From assembly GCA_000934385.1 (NCBI GenBank), contig KN880574.1, forward strand, positions 1-62,460: 62,460 bases of DNA, given 5' to 3'. Below the pieces are notes generated by a model. That model had not been told where the DNA came from, did not search any database, and saw only the letters and a list, made by a program, of their open reading frames with translations. The position numbers were made by a program, and so were the translations under genes. The stretch's first letter is position 1, and the number at the start of each line of letters is the position of its first letter. Source of the stretch: Cylindrobasidium torrendii FP15055 ss-10. Its lineage: Eukaryota > Basidiomycota > Agaricomycetes > Agaricales > Physalacriaceae. Below are positions 32,626-45,095 of the stretch, one piece after another.

Positions 32626-35600
32626 ATGGCAGCGGCGCATGAGGCGGAGCGTCAGCAATACCTCGAAGCCATCAAGAACGGTATCGAAAACGAGGATGAT
32701 CCACTAGCCCTCTACGTCCAGTACATCCAATGGATCAACAAGACCTTCCCGGATAATGAACCAAATTCCGGCCTGATGGCGACGTTGAAAGAGGCCACGA
32801 ACGCATTTCGGGCAGACTCATCGTACCGAGGGGACTTACGATACCTCAAGATTTGGGTCTTGTATGCGCGGCATCTCGACCCTGCAGAGACCATCAATCT
32901 TTACGCGAATTTGGCAAAACAACATATTGGAACGTCGTATTCACTTTTGTACGAAGAATATGCGCGTGCTCTGGAGAAGGTCGGCCGGTGCGTTACAAGT
33001 TGTACCAATTGAATGACATGCTCATCTACCAAAAGCACTGCCGATGCGGAACATGTCTACAAGATGGGACTGAAGCGAAAATGTCGCCCGCTGGACCGTC
33101 TCAAGGCGCGATACAAAGACTTCAAGTATCGAATAGACCCGGACCAAGGCACGCCAGACTTTGCAGACCCACATCGAACTCCCACCGGTGCTGACTTCGT
33201 TTCCACCAAACCGGCATCGACAGCATCTGCGGTCAGTCCCTTGGCATCCTCTGCAAAAGCATCCCCAAATTTCTCGTCGCCATCTTCATCGTCACCATCC
33301 AATGCTCAACATTCCACGCCACGTTCCGCCTCTACGCGCGAGTCCAGATATGCTCTCATGCTACAACCGGCCCAAAGCAAGGGGCGCCCAGAAAAGCTCC
33401 AGTGCAATATGTCTCTCTTGTTCACGCCAGACCACGTCGAATATTCTGCGTCGGAGGCGCGCGCGCGTACTCTTGGCTTGCTCGGCAAGAAATGGGCACC
33501 GCTCCCTATCACCAGCCTAGCACAACCTGCCCATACTTCGAGCTCTGTACGTGTCAACTTCGACGACTCGCAGAGACCAAATACCGGGAAGTATGGTGCA
33601 CGGCGCAAGAGTCTGCTTACTGGTGAGCCCACCGTCACCATCAATACGAAGGAAGCTCTGGCGGATGTGTTTGGCATGTACAACTCCCCCGACAAGACAG
33701 TCAAGACCAAGATTGGCGGAAAACATGCACCTATTCGCAAGATTGAATCATTGACCAGCTCGACTAGTTCACGGCAGGATGCTGAACGTTCGGGCTTGGG
33801 ACAGTCACAGAGTGGAGGTTAGTTGCCCGGTAAATCTATGTCAGAGGATTTAACAAAGCCCGCTCTAGGATTCAAGATATTCATGGAAGAGGAGCAAGCT
33901 CCTCCACAGAAGGAGAATAAGCCGACGCCGAAGGTATTTGTCTTTGCCATGAATCGCAACGCTTTCTGACCATGTTCAAGTTCTTACCCTTCGTCGATTC
34001 CGAGTCCGATTCCTCGGCGCCTCCTCCTGCAAAGACTCTCTTAGGCCCGGCTTTTGCTCCGACAACCCCAGCGACTAAAGGAGAGCGGCCATCGGAAAAT
34101 GCACTTCCAGTCTTTACCCCCGCTTCGAAGACCCCCTTGCGCGACGTCCATACTGAGGCATATGGGAAACCCTCTGTTCGGCCTATGCTCCACGAAAGAG
34201 CAAAGTCCGCACAAGATATTTCCACCTACGAAGAACCCCGCCCAACTCCCAAATTCAAACCTTTCGTCGACTCGGAGAACCAACAGACACCGTTTAAAGT
34301 GTTCAGTCGTCCGGCGGAGGAGAATCCCTTTACACCCAAGTTCACCCCATCTGCGCCTCCGAAACCGAAGCCGACATTCACGCCATATCGTGAGGAAGAC
34401 GACACGCAAGGGAAGGATGAGCTCAAACCAGAGCAAGTACCTCCGTTGCAATACCGGCCATCCCCTCTTCAACAGGTCGCTGCCCAGCGTATCCCACCAC
34501 CGAGTCCTGCGACCTCCACAGACAGCTATGCAGACAGCAGCGGCTCCGCACACTCATTCCATGGCATGGCCGAACAAGACGAAGACGACTATAGTAGCAG
34601 TTTTGCTGAGGACGAGGACGAACAACCTCTTGTGGATGTCGCAGACCCAGACTACGAGACTCCTTCGGACGAGGCAGAAGGCCCATACGCAGACTATGAA
34701 GAAGAGCTCAATGCCCACCACACGCCAGATGCTCCTTTGGGTGGGCGGTTTGGGCAGTTCAACGTGATGACACCGATATCTGAGCGTACACTCGAATATA
34801 CCAGCACTAGGTCTGTTTTCGCGACGCCTACACATCTACGCACGCAGGATACTGTTGCTGAAGAGGACGAATATGAAGACGAATATGTCGGGAACATCCT
34901 TGACCGGGAAGGTCTAGGTGGGGGCGGTGACGATACCGAGGAAGCATGGCATCCTGCTCAGGGAGGTCAACCGTGGAAGAACATCAGCCAGTACCAGGAC
35001 GACACGACAGAGCCCTTGCATGGACGCACAGGTGGTCTCGGTGACGCACTGGCTACGAGGGGCCGCTTCCATCCCCCCAATCCGTGCAATCCGTTTGAAC
35101 CCTCTATCATTTCCACGCTGCTGTCGCTGGTCATTCCGGATCATCCAGACATTCACTTCTACGATTTGCACAATGAAGAAGCGCATATGTTGGACGACCT
35201 GCAGAAGCTGGCGAAGAAGACACGCAAGGCAAGTGGGGGGTCGGCATCTGCTCCTCTGGACTTTGGCTCGGACCATCCATTGGTACTTGGGGACCAGCGG
35301 TTCAAGATAAGAGGGAAGCTTGGTGAGGGCGGATTCGGAGCGGTCTTTCTCGCGAATATCGACGACGAGAAGGATGAGGATGATACAGACATCATGTTTG
35401 ACGACGAGGACGAAGACGAGGAGGGTGTCAAGAGTGTGGCAATCAAGATTATCCGGCCCCGAAACCTCTGGGAATACCATGTCCTTCGAAAGCTACATGC
35501 TGGTTTGCCACCAAGGCTGTCCCGGTCCGTCGTGGCACCAGAGGCACTCTATGCGTATCACGACGAAAGCTTCCTCGTTCTCGAGTACTGTCCCCAAGGA

Positions 35601-36305
35601 ACACTCCTTGACGTTGTTACCAGCGCGGTCTCAGCTGGGGTCTCTCAGCCTGGCGGATGCCTTGACGAGTTACTGGTTATGTTCTTCGCCATTGAATTGG
35701 TACGCCTCATCGAGGGCATGCACAGCGCAGGCTTTATCCACGGGGACCTCAAGATTGACAACTGCCTTGTGCGACTGGAGGATGTCGCAGGCGGCTCCTC
35801 TGCATGGGGAAACCAGTACGAGCCGAGTGGAGAACATGGATGGGCACACAAGGGCGTCAAGCTTATCGACTTTGGGCGAACGATATACATGCCTCTATTC
35901 CCTTCCGAACAAGAGTTCATTGCGGACTGGCAGACGGGCGAACAAGATTGCTTTGAAATACGAGAGCAACGGCCGTGGACGTACCAGACTGACTACTTTG
36001 GGCTGGCGGGGATTGTATATTGCCTTTTGTTCGGAAAGTATATCACTCCGAACGCGATCCTGGAAGATGGGGAGACGCATAGGATTGCGACGCCGCTGAA
36101 GCGGTACTGGCAGACGGATATCTGGAGCGAGTTCTTCGATGTCTGCTTGAATCCCGTACATGCAGGAGGCGGGAAGCTACCTATTTCCGAAGGGATAGCT
36201 CAGGTGCGGGGTAGGATGGAGGCATGGCTCGTAGCAAACTGCAACCGCAGTAGCGGAACACTCAAAGGATTGTTGAAGAAAGTTGAGGTGTCCTGCTTAC
36301 GCTAG
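32626..36305 (+). CDS. BUB1: spindle checkpoint kinase Bub1 (with KEN box)
   Basis: Exons 32626-32987, 33036-33817, 33869-33933 and 33981-36305 give 1177 residues. The N-terminal Mad3/BUB1 TPR domain shows DDPLALYVQYIQWINKTFP, YLKIWVLYARHLDP and YALLYEEYA-like repeats (residues 15-150). A KEN box is at 396-398. Two PFVDSE repeats lie near 406 and 497, and an acidic Ser/Glu-rich middle follows. The C-terminal kinase has GEGGFG (about 850), VAIK, HGDLKIDN (about 989; HGD replaces HRD, as usual in Bub1) and IDFGR (about 1031). Bub1 sits on unattached kinetochores, phosphorylates H2A and scaffolds Mad1 and Cdc20. A KEN box in the same protein suggests it may also cover Mad3/BubR1 functions. An alternative upstream ATG lies at 32560. 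Confidence 0.93.
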
Positions 36306-37177
36306 GTTGGGTTTATCATCTTTTTGGTTATCCTTATTATGCTGCACTCACATTCATTCTGTATTGTCACATAACTCTACTCGCGGTTGCTAATTCATCC
36401 CTGTCGCAGGATACTTCATAAATATTACAATGATTCACTATTATGTAATCCTCTTGCCCTTTATAGCAGTCGTCCACTCTAGTGTCTGGTCATGCTAACT
36501 CGTCCAGTGGCTCTGGAACTTTCCAAACATTTAGAATTCTGTCCGAGGCCTGTTGGCGTTACCCGATCACCCTCTGGTCGCTCACTTGAACCAGTGCGTT
36601 TACTTGATTTGAGGCCTAACACTCACTAACTCCTTGCACCAGCACTGTTATACACCAAAAAAAATCGGATTGGCCACGGACTGCCAATGATGGCAAAATC
36701 ATGGATGCTGCACAAAATGCTTGGGCTGAAGAGCAAGTACCTTGCGAGGAAAGATTGAATTCACCCGAGCTCATGTGCTCCTTCCTCGTGCGTATACAAA
36801 CCCAAAGTTGGCATTTGACAGGCAAGCGCGCGGGGCCAAGAGGATCGCCGAATCGACCTCACGCGTCATGCCAGTGGTAAGTAAAGCTTGTTCATATTCG
36901 TGAGCTCTCTCGGGCACGTCGGTCGAGATTGGGTGGCTCAACCCAGGCTGGACCGATGCTTTTCCCACCGCAATGTGGTACACTGAGGGCTTCTTAGCAA
37001 GGCGCCCTTCACCGATTCATCGCTCATTGAAGCAAAACGGGCCAGAGTTACTAGCAAGAATGAGCAGGTCCAACTTCGTCGATCATCACGCCGGTTTATA
37101 CGCGCATATATAAGGCGAGCAAGAAAAAGTGACATTCTCAGCTTTTGCTGCAACTCCCCCTTCCATTCCTTATCATC
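36306..37177 (+). promoter_or_regulatory. intergenic region with TATA box for ferritin-like gene
   Basis: No gene is supported in these 872 bp. A TATATAA element at 37107-37113 lies 65-71 bp upstream of the next start codon and is followed by a pyrimidine-rich leader. Confidence 0.6.
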
Positions 37178-38317
37178 ATGAAGTCATTCGCTGCCGCCGT
37201 TCCTTTTGTTTCCTTGGTCGCCGCGACTCAATCGCTCGTCGCTCGCGCCCCGGAAGTCGATGGTAGGTTCCCTCTTCCAGATGTATGGCGTATAACAGAC
37301 TCATGGTATCTGCAGACACTGCTGTACTCAACTATGCGTTGACTCTGGAGCATCTGGAAAGCGCTTTCTATGAAGGCGGACTCTCAAAGTTCGACGACAA
37401 GGCCTTCAGCGACGCTGGCCTCTCGGCGTCTGCCCGCCCTTTGTTTTCCCAGATCGCTGAGCACGAGAAGGCACACGTCGCGTTTTTATCCAATGCCCTT
37501 GGCGCCAACGCAACAAAACCTTGCACCTACGATTTGTATGTTGTTTCTTATGCGTCACCTACATTCTCACTGACCGCGGTTTAGCAAGTACAAAGATGTG
37601 CTCGAATTTGTAGCTACCTCCCAGCTCCTCGAAGGTGTCGGTGTTTCTGCCTATGCTGGCGCGGCGCAGTATATCGAGAATCCGGATTATTTGACCGCCG
37701 CCGCGGTCGTCCTCTCCACTGAGGCCCGCCATGCTTCCTGGGTCGCGTCGGCTGTCAACAAAGTTGAGCCATGGAGCGGTCCCCTCGATGTGCGTCTACC
37801 CATACTCAGCCCGATTCGATGACTGACCATCTATGTGCAGGTCCCTCTAACTCTAGATGATGTCTACTCCCTCGCATCCGCTTTCATTGTTTCGTGCCCA
37901 GAGACCAACCCAAAGCTCCCCGTCAAGGCGTTCCCTGCTATCACCGTCACGCCCGCAGCACCCAAGGCAGGCGATGAAATCACTGTTGCTTATGAGGGTC
38001 TTGCAGATGGCCAGACTGCTGTCTTCCTTACCGGTCTTTCCCCCGCCTTTGCCAGCATCAAGGACGGAAAAGTCACTGTGCCCGCCAATCTCACCGGCAC
38101 CGTCTACATGGTCATTAACCAGGGCGACCAGCAGTCTGTCAACGACGATACCACTGCCGCAGGCCCTGCCGTCTTCCAGTTCCAGAAGGCTATTGCGACT
38201 GGAAACGATACCAAGATGACATCGACTTCTGACTCTAGCGACGGCGCTGCCAGCATCTCGAACTCCATGCTTGCACTCGTTGCATCTGTGGTTGCTGGAA
38301 CACTCATGCTTATTTAA
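37178..38317 (+). CDS. ferritin-like domain protein, secreted and GPI-anchored (Rds1-like)
   Basis: Four exons. A signal peptide (MKSFAAAVPFVSLVAATQS) is followed by a ferritin-like four-helix domain: LNYALTLEHLESAFYEGGL, LFSQIAEHEKAHVAFLSNAL, FVATSQLLEGVGVSAYAGAA and AVVLSTEARHASWVASAVN. The E..H pairs (TLEHLE, EHEKAH, EARHAS) are the expected metal ligands. Then come a beta-rich region, a Ser/Thr/Asp stretch and a hydrophobic C-terminus (LALVASVVAGTLMLI) typical of GPI signals. Fungal homologues of the Rds1/ferritin_2 type are stress- or development-regulated; their enzymatic role is unclear. A TATA box lies about 70 bp upstream of the ATG. Confidence 0.87.
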
Positions 38318-38795
38318 TACCTCTTATTTCGCGCACCTACTTTGGCACCGTCCTGGCTGCATTCCACTACACATTTTTACCGTAGTCACGCAGACTTGTG
38401 TTGCACTAATCCAATAAATTTGAGATTGATATAATCTATCTGAATCATTTAGCGCCCCAGCGACTTAAGTATAATGTAACTTGCATGCCACTCGACGATG
38501 GACACAGTAAGTAATCGCCCTTGCGCGATCGGAATGCGGTCATCAGACTGCACACGCTTTTCGCATTGAGCGCTGAGCTGCCCTCATGACTGACTTGGCA
38601 TTGTTTTATCAGAACTTGAACTTCTACCAAGCCTCTCGCTGATTTTCCGTGGCATATGTCTGCTTGAAAATGGGCGCATATGTCGCATGAGACGGCGGCC
38701 CACGCTTGGACCAGAATCGATCAAAACTGTTTACTTCACGGTCAACCTGCGGCCAACTGGTATCGCTTGATGCCTCACCGTCGGAACGAAAAATA
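38318..38795. other. intergenic spacer
   Basis: 478 bp between the ferritin-like and isochorismatase genes. Nothing recognisable is present. Confidence 0.55.
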
Positions 38796-39414
38796 ATGGC
38801 CAATCCTCACTGTTGTCTTCTCCTCCTCGATGTGCAGATTGCGAGTCTTCGTCCACCGCCTCATGGGATACCAGCATCTGCTACCGTTGGACCGAACATC
38901 GACAAGGTGCTCCAGCTCGCACGCTCAGTTACGCCGGCACCCACCATCGTGCACGTACGAAACACTGGCGACTGTGGCGACCCCGACGAGCCGAACACGC
39001 CAGGATGGCAGCTAGCGACGACACCGCTCGCGCACGAATTCGTCCTCGATAAGCGCAAGAACAACGCGTTCATTGGGACGCGTCTTGGAGACATCATCCA
39101 CCCGCACGCGGAGATCATCGTTGTTGGGCTGCATTCGGATTTCTCGTTGAGAGCAAGTGCGTGGTCCTTTGTCTTCGCGGTTGAGCGTGTTCTCTGACCC
39201 GATGTGGGCAGCGTGTAGCGCGGCGCTGGACCGCGGCAACGAGGTTATCGTGATTCGCGGCGCGCATGGGACTTTCGACCGGCTCGAAGTGCTGTATGGG
39301 TCTGGGATTACGCCGGCGTCCAAGGTCGCGCTGGAGATAGAGGCAGAACTCGAAGAGGCCGGGGTGCATATATTCGACATGAAGGATCTCACGTCCATTT
39401 TCAAGGATCGATGA
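38796..39414 (+). CDS. isochorismatase-family cysteine hydrolase
   Basis: Exons 38796-39156 and 39212-39414 join to 187 residues. The family core is visible: LLLLDVQ with the catalytic Asp, KRKNNAFIGTRLGD with a Lys and the NAF-x-GT signature, and VVGLHSDFSLRATCSAALDRG, where the Cys reconstituted just after the intron (ATC|SAAL) is the expected nucleophile. It ends with the usual HGTFD and FDMKDL segments. Members hydrolyse isochorismate, nicotinamide or related amides and vinyl ethers; the substrate cannot be told. The gene is short and complete. Confidence 0.87.
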
Positions 39415-40777
39415 CCACTGGGGACGGCGTGTATCTGCGCAAGGCTTTTTTCTCCGTTGTTGGAACATCTTTTACGAACAGTGCTAGTGATACTAATCGA
39501 CTTTGACGTGACTGGAATTCACTTTGTGTTGGAAGCGTACTTGAAGCCCACCCAGTCTACGCAACCTTGCCCGCAGTCCATTGTTTCCCTTCCCCACAAA
39601 ATGCCCCTGACTTGGAGAAGAGCAAATACATGGTGCATTACGGGGCCAAGACGTTCCCCGACAAATCGTACAACTCTGGAAATATCCGACCAATGATATG
39701 ATACTCTTGGAGACTCTGGTGTGTCATTCGGCGTTCGCCCTCGCTCCTTCTGTCCCCTTCAATTTCGGAAGACTACATCCACCAGTAAACAGATGAGTTG
39801 ATCAAGGTGACAAGCACATGTTGAAACCGGCGCAACGATCCCGCAGCGTTACTGCGTTCTGGGATGTCTGTGGTTAGACGTGAACAAGACGGGATTTGTA
39901 GAAAAAATCAGAGGCTGCTTGAAGTTGATGCAGCTTAGTACCGCTGATTTTTCGACGCTTCAGCAAGTTGAAGTATCTCCACGTTCAATTATGCGCGGCG
40001 AAGATAGAACAACGAGAAACGCGATGAAACGAGCAGGCAGATTTCACGGGTCGTGGTCAATAATAACAATGGCTTGGTACGTCCCAAATAGGAAGGCTAT
40101 CGATCACTCGGTGGCTCTCAACTCTCGGGCCGCCATTTACCGTTGGACCTGGCATGAGCTCAGTTCGACCATGGATCTTTGACCGTTGCACTCAGAACCA
40201 GGTAGCATGTGCCCGAATGCTTATCACAGGGGATAGTCTTTCCCTCTCATTCTGTGGTCCCTAGTGATTGCTCTCGAAAATATCGATGTTGATTCACAAA
40301 ATCGAGGAAAATTCAGGATATTGGAACTCGGGGGGAATATTTGACCTATCTACTAACTGACGCTCCCTGAGCATCACAATGGCTTAGCATTCACTGGCGA
40401 ACTGTTCCATATCTGTCTTGCATACGAGCCTGTAACCCAACAACTCTGACTTCGCAGGATACTCATCGGAAGAGACTTGCTTCAAGAAGCACCCATGCGC
40501 TGGCCATGTGCTAAAATCAAGGAACTAGGGAGAGATAGACGAACCCCGGACGGTTGGAAAGTCTCTTTTACATTCATGGATGAGGAACAGCCAAGAGACT
40601 CAAGTCTTTGTTGAATAGAACAATGACGGCCCGGCACGCTAGATGTTACTCTAAAGAGCCGATAATATCTCGAATAGATGCCTAGGGAGTCTTCACGATA
40701 CTTGCTTCACAGCTTTCCGGGTGAAGGGAAAGGTATAAAGCCTCTGTCTGACAAGAGCGAAAGACCAACGCCTCAAA
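39415..40777. other. intergenic, with a short open stretch of uncertain origin
   Basis: 1.36 kb without a supported gene. Around 39580-39700 one frame reads APDLEKSKYMVHYGAKTFPD and continues to a stop; it has protein-like composition but no recognised family or splice partner. A TATAAA box at 40734-40739 lies 39-44 bp upstream of the pectate lyase start. Confidence 0.5.
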
Positions 40778-41861
40778 ATGTTCAGACTCGACTTTACTAC
40801 TGCTCTGACCTTGATTTCTCTGGGTGCTGCCCCGGCAATGGCGTGTCTGGGATACGAAGGTGGTGTCCCAACGCCTACCGCCAGTCACAGCAACAGTGCA
40901 GTCATCGAGATCGCCGCAGGAGAGACTTTCGATGCTGGATGGGCCAAGTACGACCGTGGCTCCGGCGCTTGCAGTGGTCAATCCGAAGGAGGTCAGTCCA
41001 TGATTTCCTAGGATGCGCATCCTCGTCACTGACATCTATGTGCACAGACTGGGAAGACGCAGTCTTTTATCTGCACGAGGGCGCTACGCTGAAGAATGTC
41101 ATCATCGGCAAGAACCAGGCTGAGGGCGTTCACTGCACTGGATATTGCAACCTGGAGTTCGTCTGGTTCGAAGATGTCTGCGAGGATGCGATTTCCATCG
41201 TGAGTATCCGTTGGCACTGAATGGTTTTCTCGCTGACGGTCATCTTCCAGAAAAACGACAAGGCCGGCCAGGAGACGTGGATCATTGGCGGTGGTGCATA
41301 CCACGCCTCAGACAAGGTTGTTCAGCACAACGGCTGTGGCACAGTCAACGTGAGTCGCTAGCAGCCTTGTATAGAATTTTTTTCTCATCGTTATTTGCAC
41401 AGATTATCAACTTCTATGTTGAGGGTGCGTCTGCCATAGGCCTACTATCGGGGCAGTGGCCTGACCAGTTGTAGATTACGGGAAGCTCTATCGTTCCTGC
41501 GGAAACGTGAGCACGATACTTAGTTTGTTTGACATGCACTCACACCTGCTACAGTGTTCCAGTCAGTGCAAGCGCAATGTCTACATCGAAGGCGTCACGG
41601 CCAGGGATGGTGGAGAACTTGCTGGTATCAACCTGTCGTACGGGGTGCGTGAATCGTATCGCGAGATTTCCGGGTGTGCTCAAAGGCGGCGTCAGGACAC
41701 CGCTACCCTCGTCAATGTGTGCGCGGACACTGACCATCCTTGCGTCTTTTACGATGGCTGCTCTGGAGAGTGAGTGGTATAGTCAAATTGCGGAACATAG
41801 CTAACTGCGAGATCATGACCCTAGTTGCGAGCCAGAGAAGGTAGGGTACTGTTCTGGTTGA
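40778..41861 (+). CDS. pectate lyase, polysaccharide lyase family 3
   Basis: A small secreted enzyme in at least seven exons. The signal peptide ([22 protein letters not shown]) leads to [19 protein letters not shown], then [78 protein letters not shown], and a Cys-rich end with [17 protein letters not shown]. This order of parallel beta-helix strands with many cysteines is that of PL3 (PelC/PEL-type) lyases, which cleave de-esterified pectin by beta-elimination with calcium. No carbohydrate-binding module is attached. A TATA box is present immediately upstream. Confidence 0.9.
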
Positions 41862-43055
41862 GGGGAAATAGGTGTGCAATGGGAGCTTCAGGCTGTGAGA
41901 CATATAACTTGTCTTACTTATGTTGTGTTTTTCATATCGGAAGGATAATCACCAATTGGATTCGATGTATACGTACCACTCACGTTGTTCATGGTTTGCT
42001 CACATTTTAGTGAGTTCAGTCATTGAGTGGGGTAGACTGTGCGACCTCCGTCGTCGTACAAGAGATTTCCGGTGCTCATGCCCTCGTTGATTTGTGCAAT
42101 AATCCACTTGATGTATTGAGACCATGTAAAGTCGAAGGAAGATGTGGTGACCAGATGAGAGTAAGTAGCTGGGATCCCGGATAGAGACACGATCGATCAA
42201 CATCACACTGATCCCAGTGACCACCAACATCGAGAATTGAGCTGGACTCGCACTCCCGCGAATACTGTCTCATCGGAGAGCCCGGGGAACCCAAGCAAAC
42301 AGCACGACGATGGCAGCGGAACAGATACTCAAGTCAGTATCATCATATTCGAAGCGAGCTGCATACATTTGCGGATAGCCGTGGTGGCCTGAACTTCGAG
42401 GGATTCAACATGGTTAGATGCTGGCAATCTTGTTCAAATATCAAACGACGACGCCTCCTGGATTCGAGGGTACTCCCTGGACTGAAACGATGATATCCCG
42501 ATTCCCAGCAACATATTCAGCCCTTGTCCACCGTCATACTAGACAGTCCCACATCCGGGATACGGATGTCAGTCAGGATATGGGTCAGGGCTCTGGTGCT
42601 GCTCACACGGATATGGCACTCGGGCGCATACGATGTCTAAGCCCCGCGCCTCCGCCGGCAGCGCTACCGCGAAGAGAAGCATTGGACGATTCTGGTGTGT
42701 CCTCCGATGCAGCCCACCCTCTTCTCCTCTAATTTTCCGTCTTCCAGGTCTTCTCTGAGGCCTCCTGTATCACGCGATGTACTTGCGACCGTGTTCGAGA
42801 TGGAAACGAAATACGGCCAGGAAAATCGTCGGTGCCCTTGACGGCGTGCCCAGGGCATCAGTCCCTGTGCCCTAGCCTACAAGCCAGTCGAAATTCGACG
42901 GTGCACCTAGGTCCTTCTTGGTCCGCCTCGCGCCCTCGTCAGAACCGTACCATGTGAGAGGTCGAGGACGCTTGTCGGATGATTAGCGGGACGTGCAAAG
43001 TAGTTATATAATAACTTCAAGCTGAAGATCCTCCACCGTCCTACTTCGTCGCACC
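41862..43055. other. intergenic with a possible gene remnant
   Basis: 1.2 kb between the pectate lyase and endoglucanase genes. On the minus strand, 42020-42180 encodes SSFDFTWSQYIKWIIAQINE and a further short stretch to a stop, with protein-like composition and an acceptor-like CCCAG just before it. I could not find the rest of a gene upstream, so it may be a decayed remnant. A TATATAATA box (43005-43013) serves the endoglucanase gene. Confidence 0.5.
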
Positions 43056-44408
43056 ATGAAGCTCACTACATCTCTTGTGTCATTATCTGTTTTCCTGGCC
43101 TCTGCCTCTGCCGCAGTGTCTTCGAAGCGTCAATTGACCTGCTCGGGAAACCTCACGCCCTTCGACTACTTCGGTGTCAACGAGTCCTGCGCTGAATTTG
43201 GCAACAATGTAATTCCTGGTGTTTATGGAACGCACTACACCTTCCCTGCGGAGTCGTCAATTGATGTAGGTGTCTCACGCGCTACAAAAATAACAAGTAC
43301 TAAAGACTAGATTCCAGTACTTTGTTGACACGGTTGGGATGAACTTCTTCCGTGTTGCTTTCCTTCTCGAGCGCCTTGCGCCTCCGGCCACCGGTATCAC
43401 AGGTGCATTCGATGCCACCTATCTCGGAAGGTTACAGCAGGTTCGTTTGGATTTATGAAAGTGCGCACCACGAGGATTTATTAACACCCTCCAAGACCGT
43501 CTCCTACATCACAAACAAAGGCGCATACGTTGCTATTGAACGTGAGTCCCTATTTGGTGACCATGCTCTTCGAGTCTCACAGACGAAAAGCACATAACTT
43601 CTTCATTTACGATGGCAGCACTATCGACTCCAAATACACAAAAGAGCAGTTTGGTACCCGTGCGTATATCTGCATGTTGTCGACCACTCTGTCTGATTTC
43701 CGACTTCAGTGTGGTCCAACCTTGCCAAATTATTCAAGGATAACCAGCGCGTCGTCTTCGACATCATGAACGAGCCACACGATGTGTCGGCATCGGTGGT
43801 TGCGACTTACATGCAAGCCGCGGTCAACTCTATTCGCTCGCTTGGTGCAACACAACTTATCCTCGTCGAGGGTACTTCCTGGACAGGCGCCTGGAGTATG
43901 TCTTAACCCCCCATTTCCGCGCCCATTTTCTGACTTCTATAGCGTGGACGAGTTCCGGAAATGGCGCCGCCTTTGCGTCTCTGAGCGACCCATTGAACAA
44001 CACTGCTATTGAGATGCATCAATACCTCGATAGCGACGGCTCCGGCACCAGCGCCGATTGTGTCTCATCGACCATTGGTGTAGAGCGTCTCGCTGCTGCA
44101 ACGGAATGGCTCAAGCAGACTGGACACAAAGGGTTCCTCGGCGAGATTGGCGCTGGCTCGAATGACAACTGCATTGCTGCGGTGCATGGTGCGCTCTGTT
44201 CCATGCAACAGGCCGGCGGTGTGTGGATCGGGGCTGCCTGGTGGGCTGCGGGTCCGTGGTGGGGCGATGTGAGTGTCCTTTCCTCTCTGTCCTCTGGAAT
44301 ATTGTCTTGTGAAACTTACACACCTGCTAGTATTTCCAAAGCATCGAGCCACCAAATGGCGCATCCATTGCTCGCATCCTTCCCGAGGCACTGAAGCCAT
44401 TTATCTGA
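43056..44408 (+). CDS. secreted endo-beta-1,4-glucanase, GH5 (subfamily 5-like)
   Basis: Six or more exons. The signal peptide (MKLTTSLVSLSVFLASASAA) is followed directly by the catalytic domain: FDYFGVNESCAEFG, YFVDTVGMNFFRVAFLLERL, VWSNLAKLFKDNQRVVFDIMN ending in NEPHD (acid/base Glu), LGATQLILVEGTSWTGAWS, MHQYLDSDGSGTS, and HKGFLGEIGAGSNDNC with the nucleophile Glu. It ends with WWAAGPWWGDYF. These are GH5 cellulase landmarks. No CBM1 is seen at either end. The enzyme would act on cellulose or mixed-link glucan outside the cell. The gene follows the pectate lyase on the same strand. Confidence 0.9.
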
Positions 44409-45095
44409 ATAGATATATGGGGTCTCAGCGGGAAATTCGTGCAACAAAAACTGTGAACAATCAAGTATCGGTAACGAGGCTTTGGAATGTAAATAAACTG
44501 GTACCTCTGTGTCTTTGACTCCATCCTGGTTCTCCTGTCTGCGAGGAAATATGATCTTGCAATTGTTTAGCATCGAAACTGCGGCTCAGTTGCGCCTGAG
44601 CGCAGATCGGTCCGTCTTCCGGAGGGTCAAGACGGCGGTGCCCAAGTTATCAAGTATCCTCCACCACGCTCTGCTTTGGAAAATGTTGCAACTGGCCGTT
44701 TTTTCGCACTTTGAGGTTCATGGCACCTGGCTGCCAAGAATTTCTTTGTTTACTACACACTCATTATCAACCTACCCCATGCATGAATACAACGGCTCTT
44801 CGAATTGCGTAGTAGTTCTCGCAGAGCCTTGTGGTGATAACTCGTCACTTACCGATGGACCGCACACATTTTACAGTGGCTGGGAAGCCTATTCGGATAT
44901 ACCTTGCAGCTGATTGGCCGAAGTCTCGCACATTGGTCTCCATGCAATTGCTTGCCCGCAGCGCGCAGCGCATGGACTCCCTACTACAAGTACAGAGGCC
45001 AGCAGCTTGAAATTCTCTATCACCTAAACTTTTCAACCCCGCCCAACCTTTTCTTTTCTCTATCTCTTCTTTTCCTTCCATAGGCATCGCCCACC
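44409..45095. other. intergenic spacer
   Basis: 687 bp between the endoglucanase stop and the Gdt1 start. It ends in a C/T-rich leader (TTTTCTTTTCTCTATCTCTT) just before the Gdt1 ATG. No gene. Confidence 0.55.
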
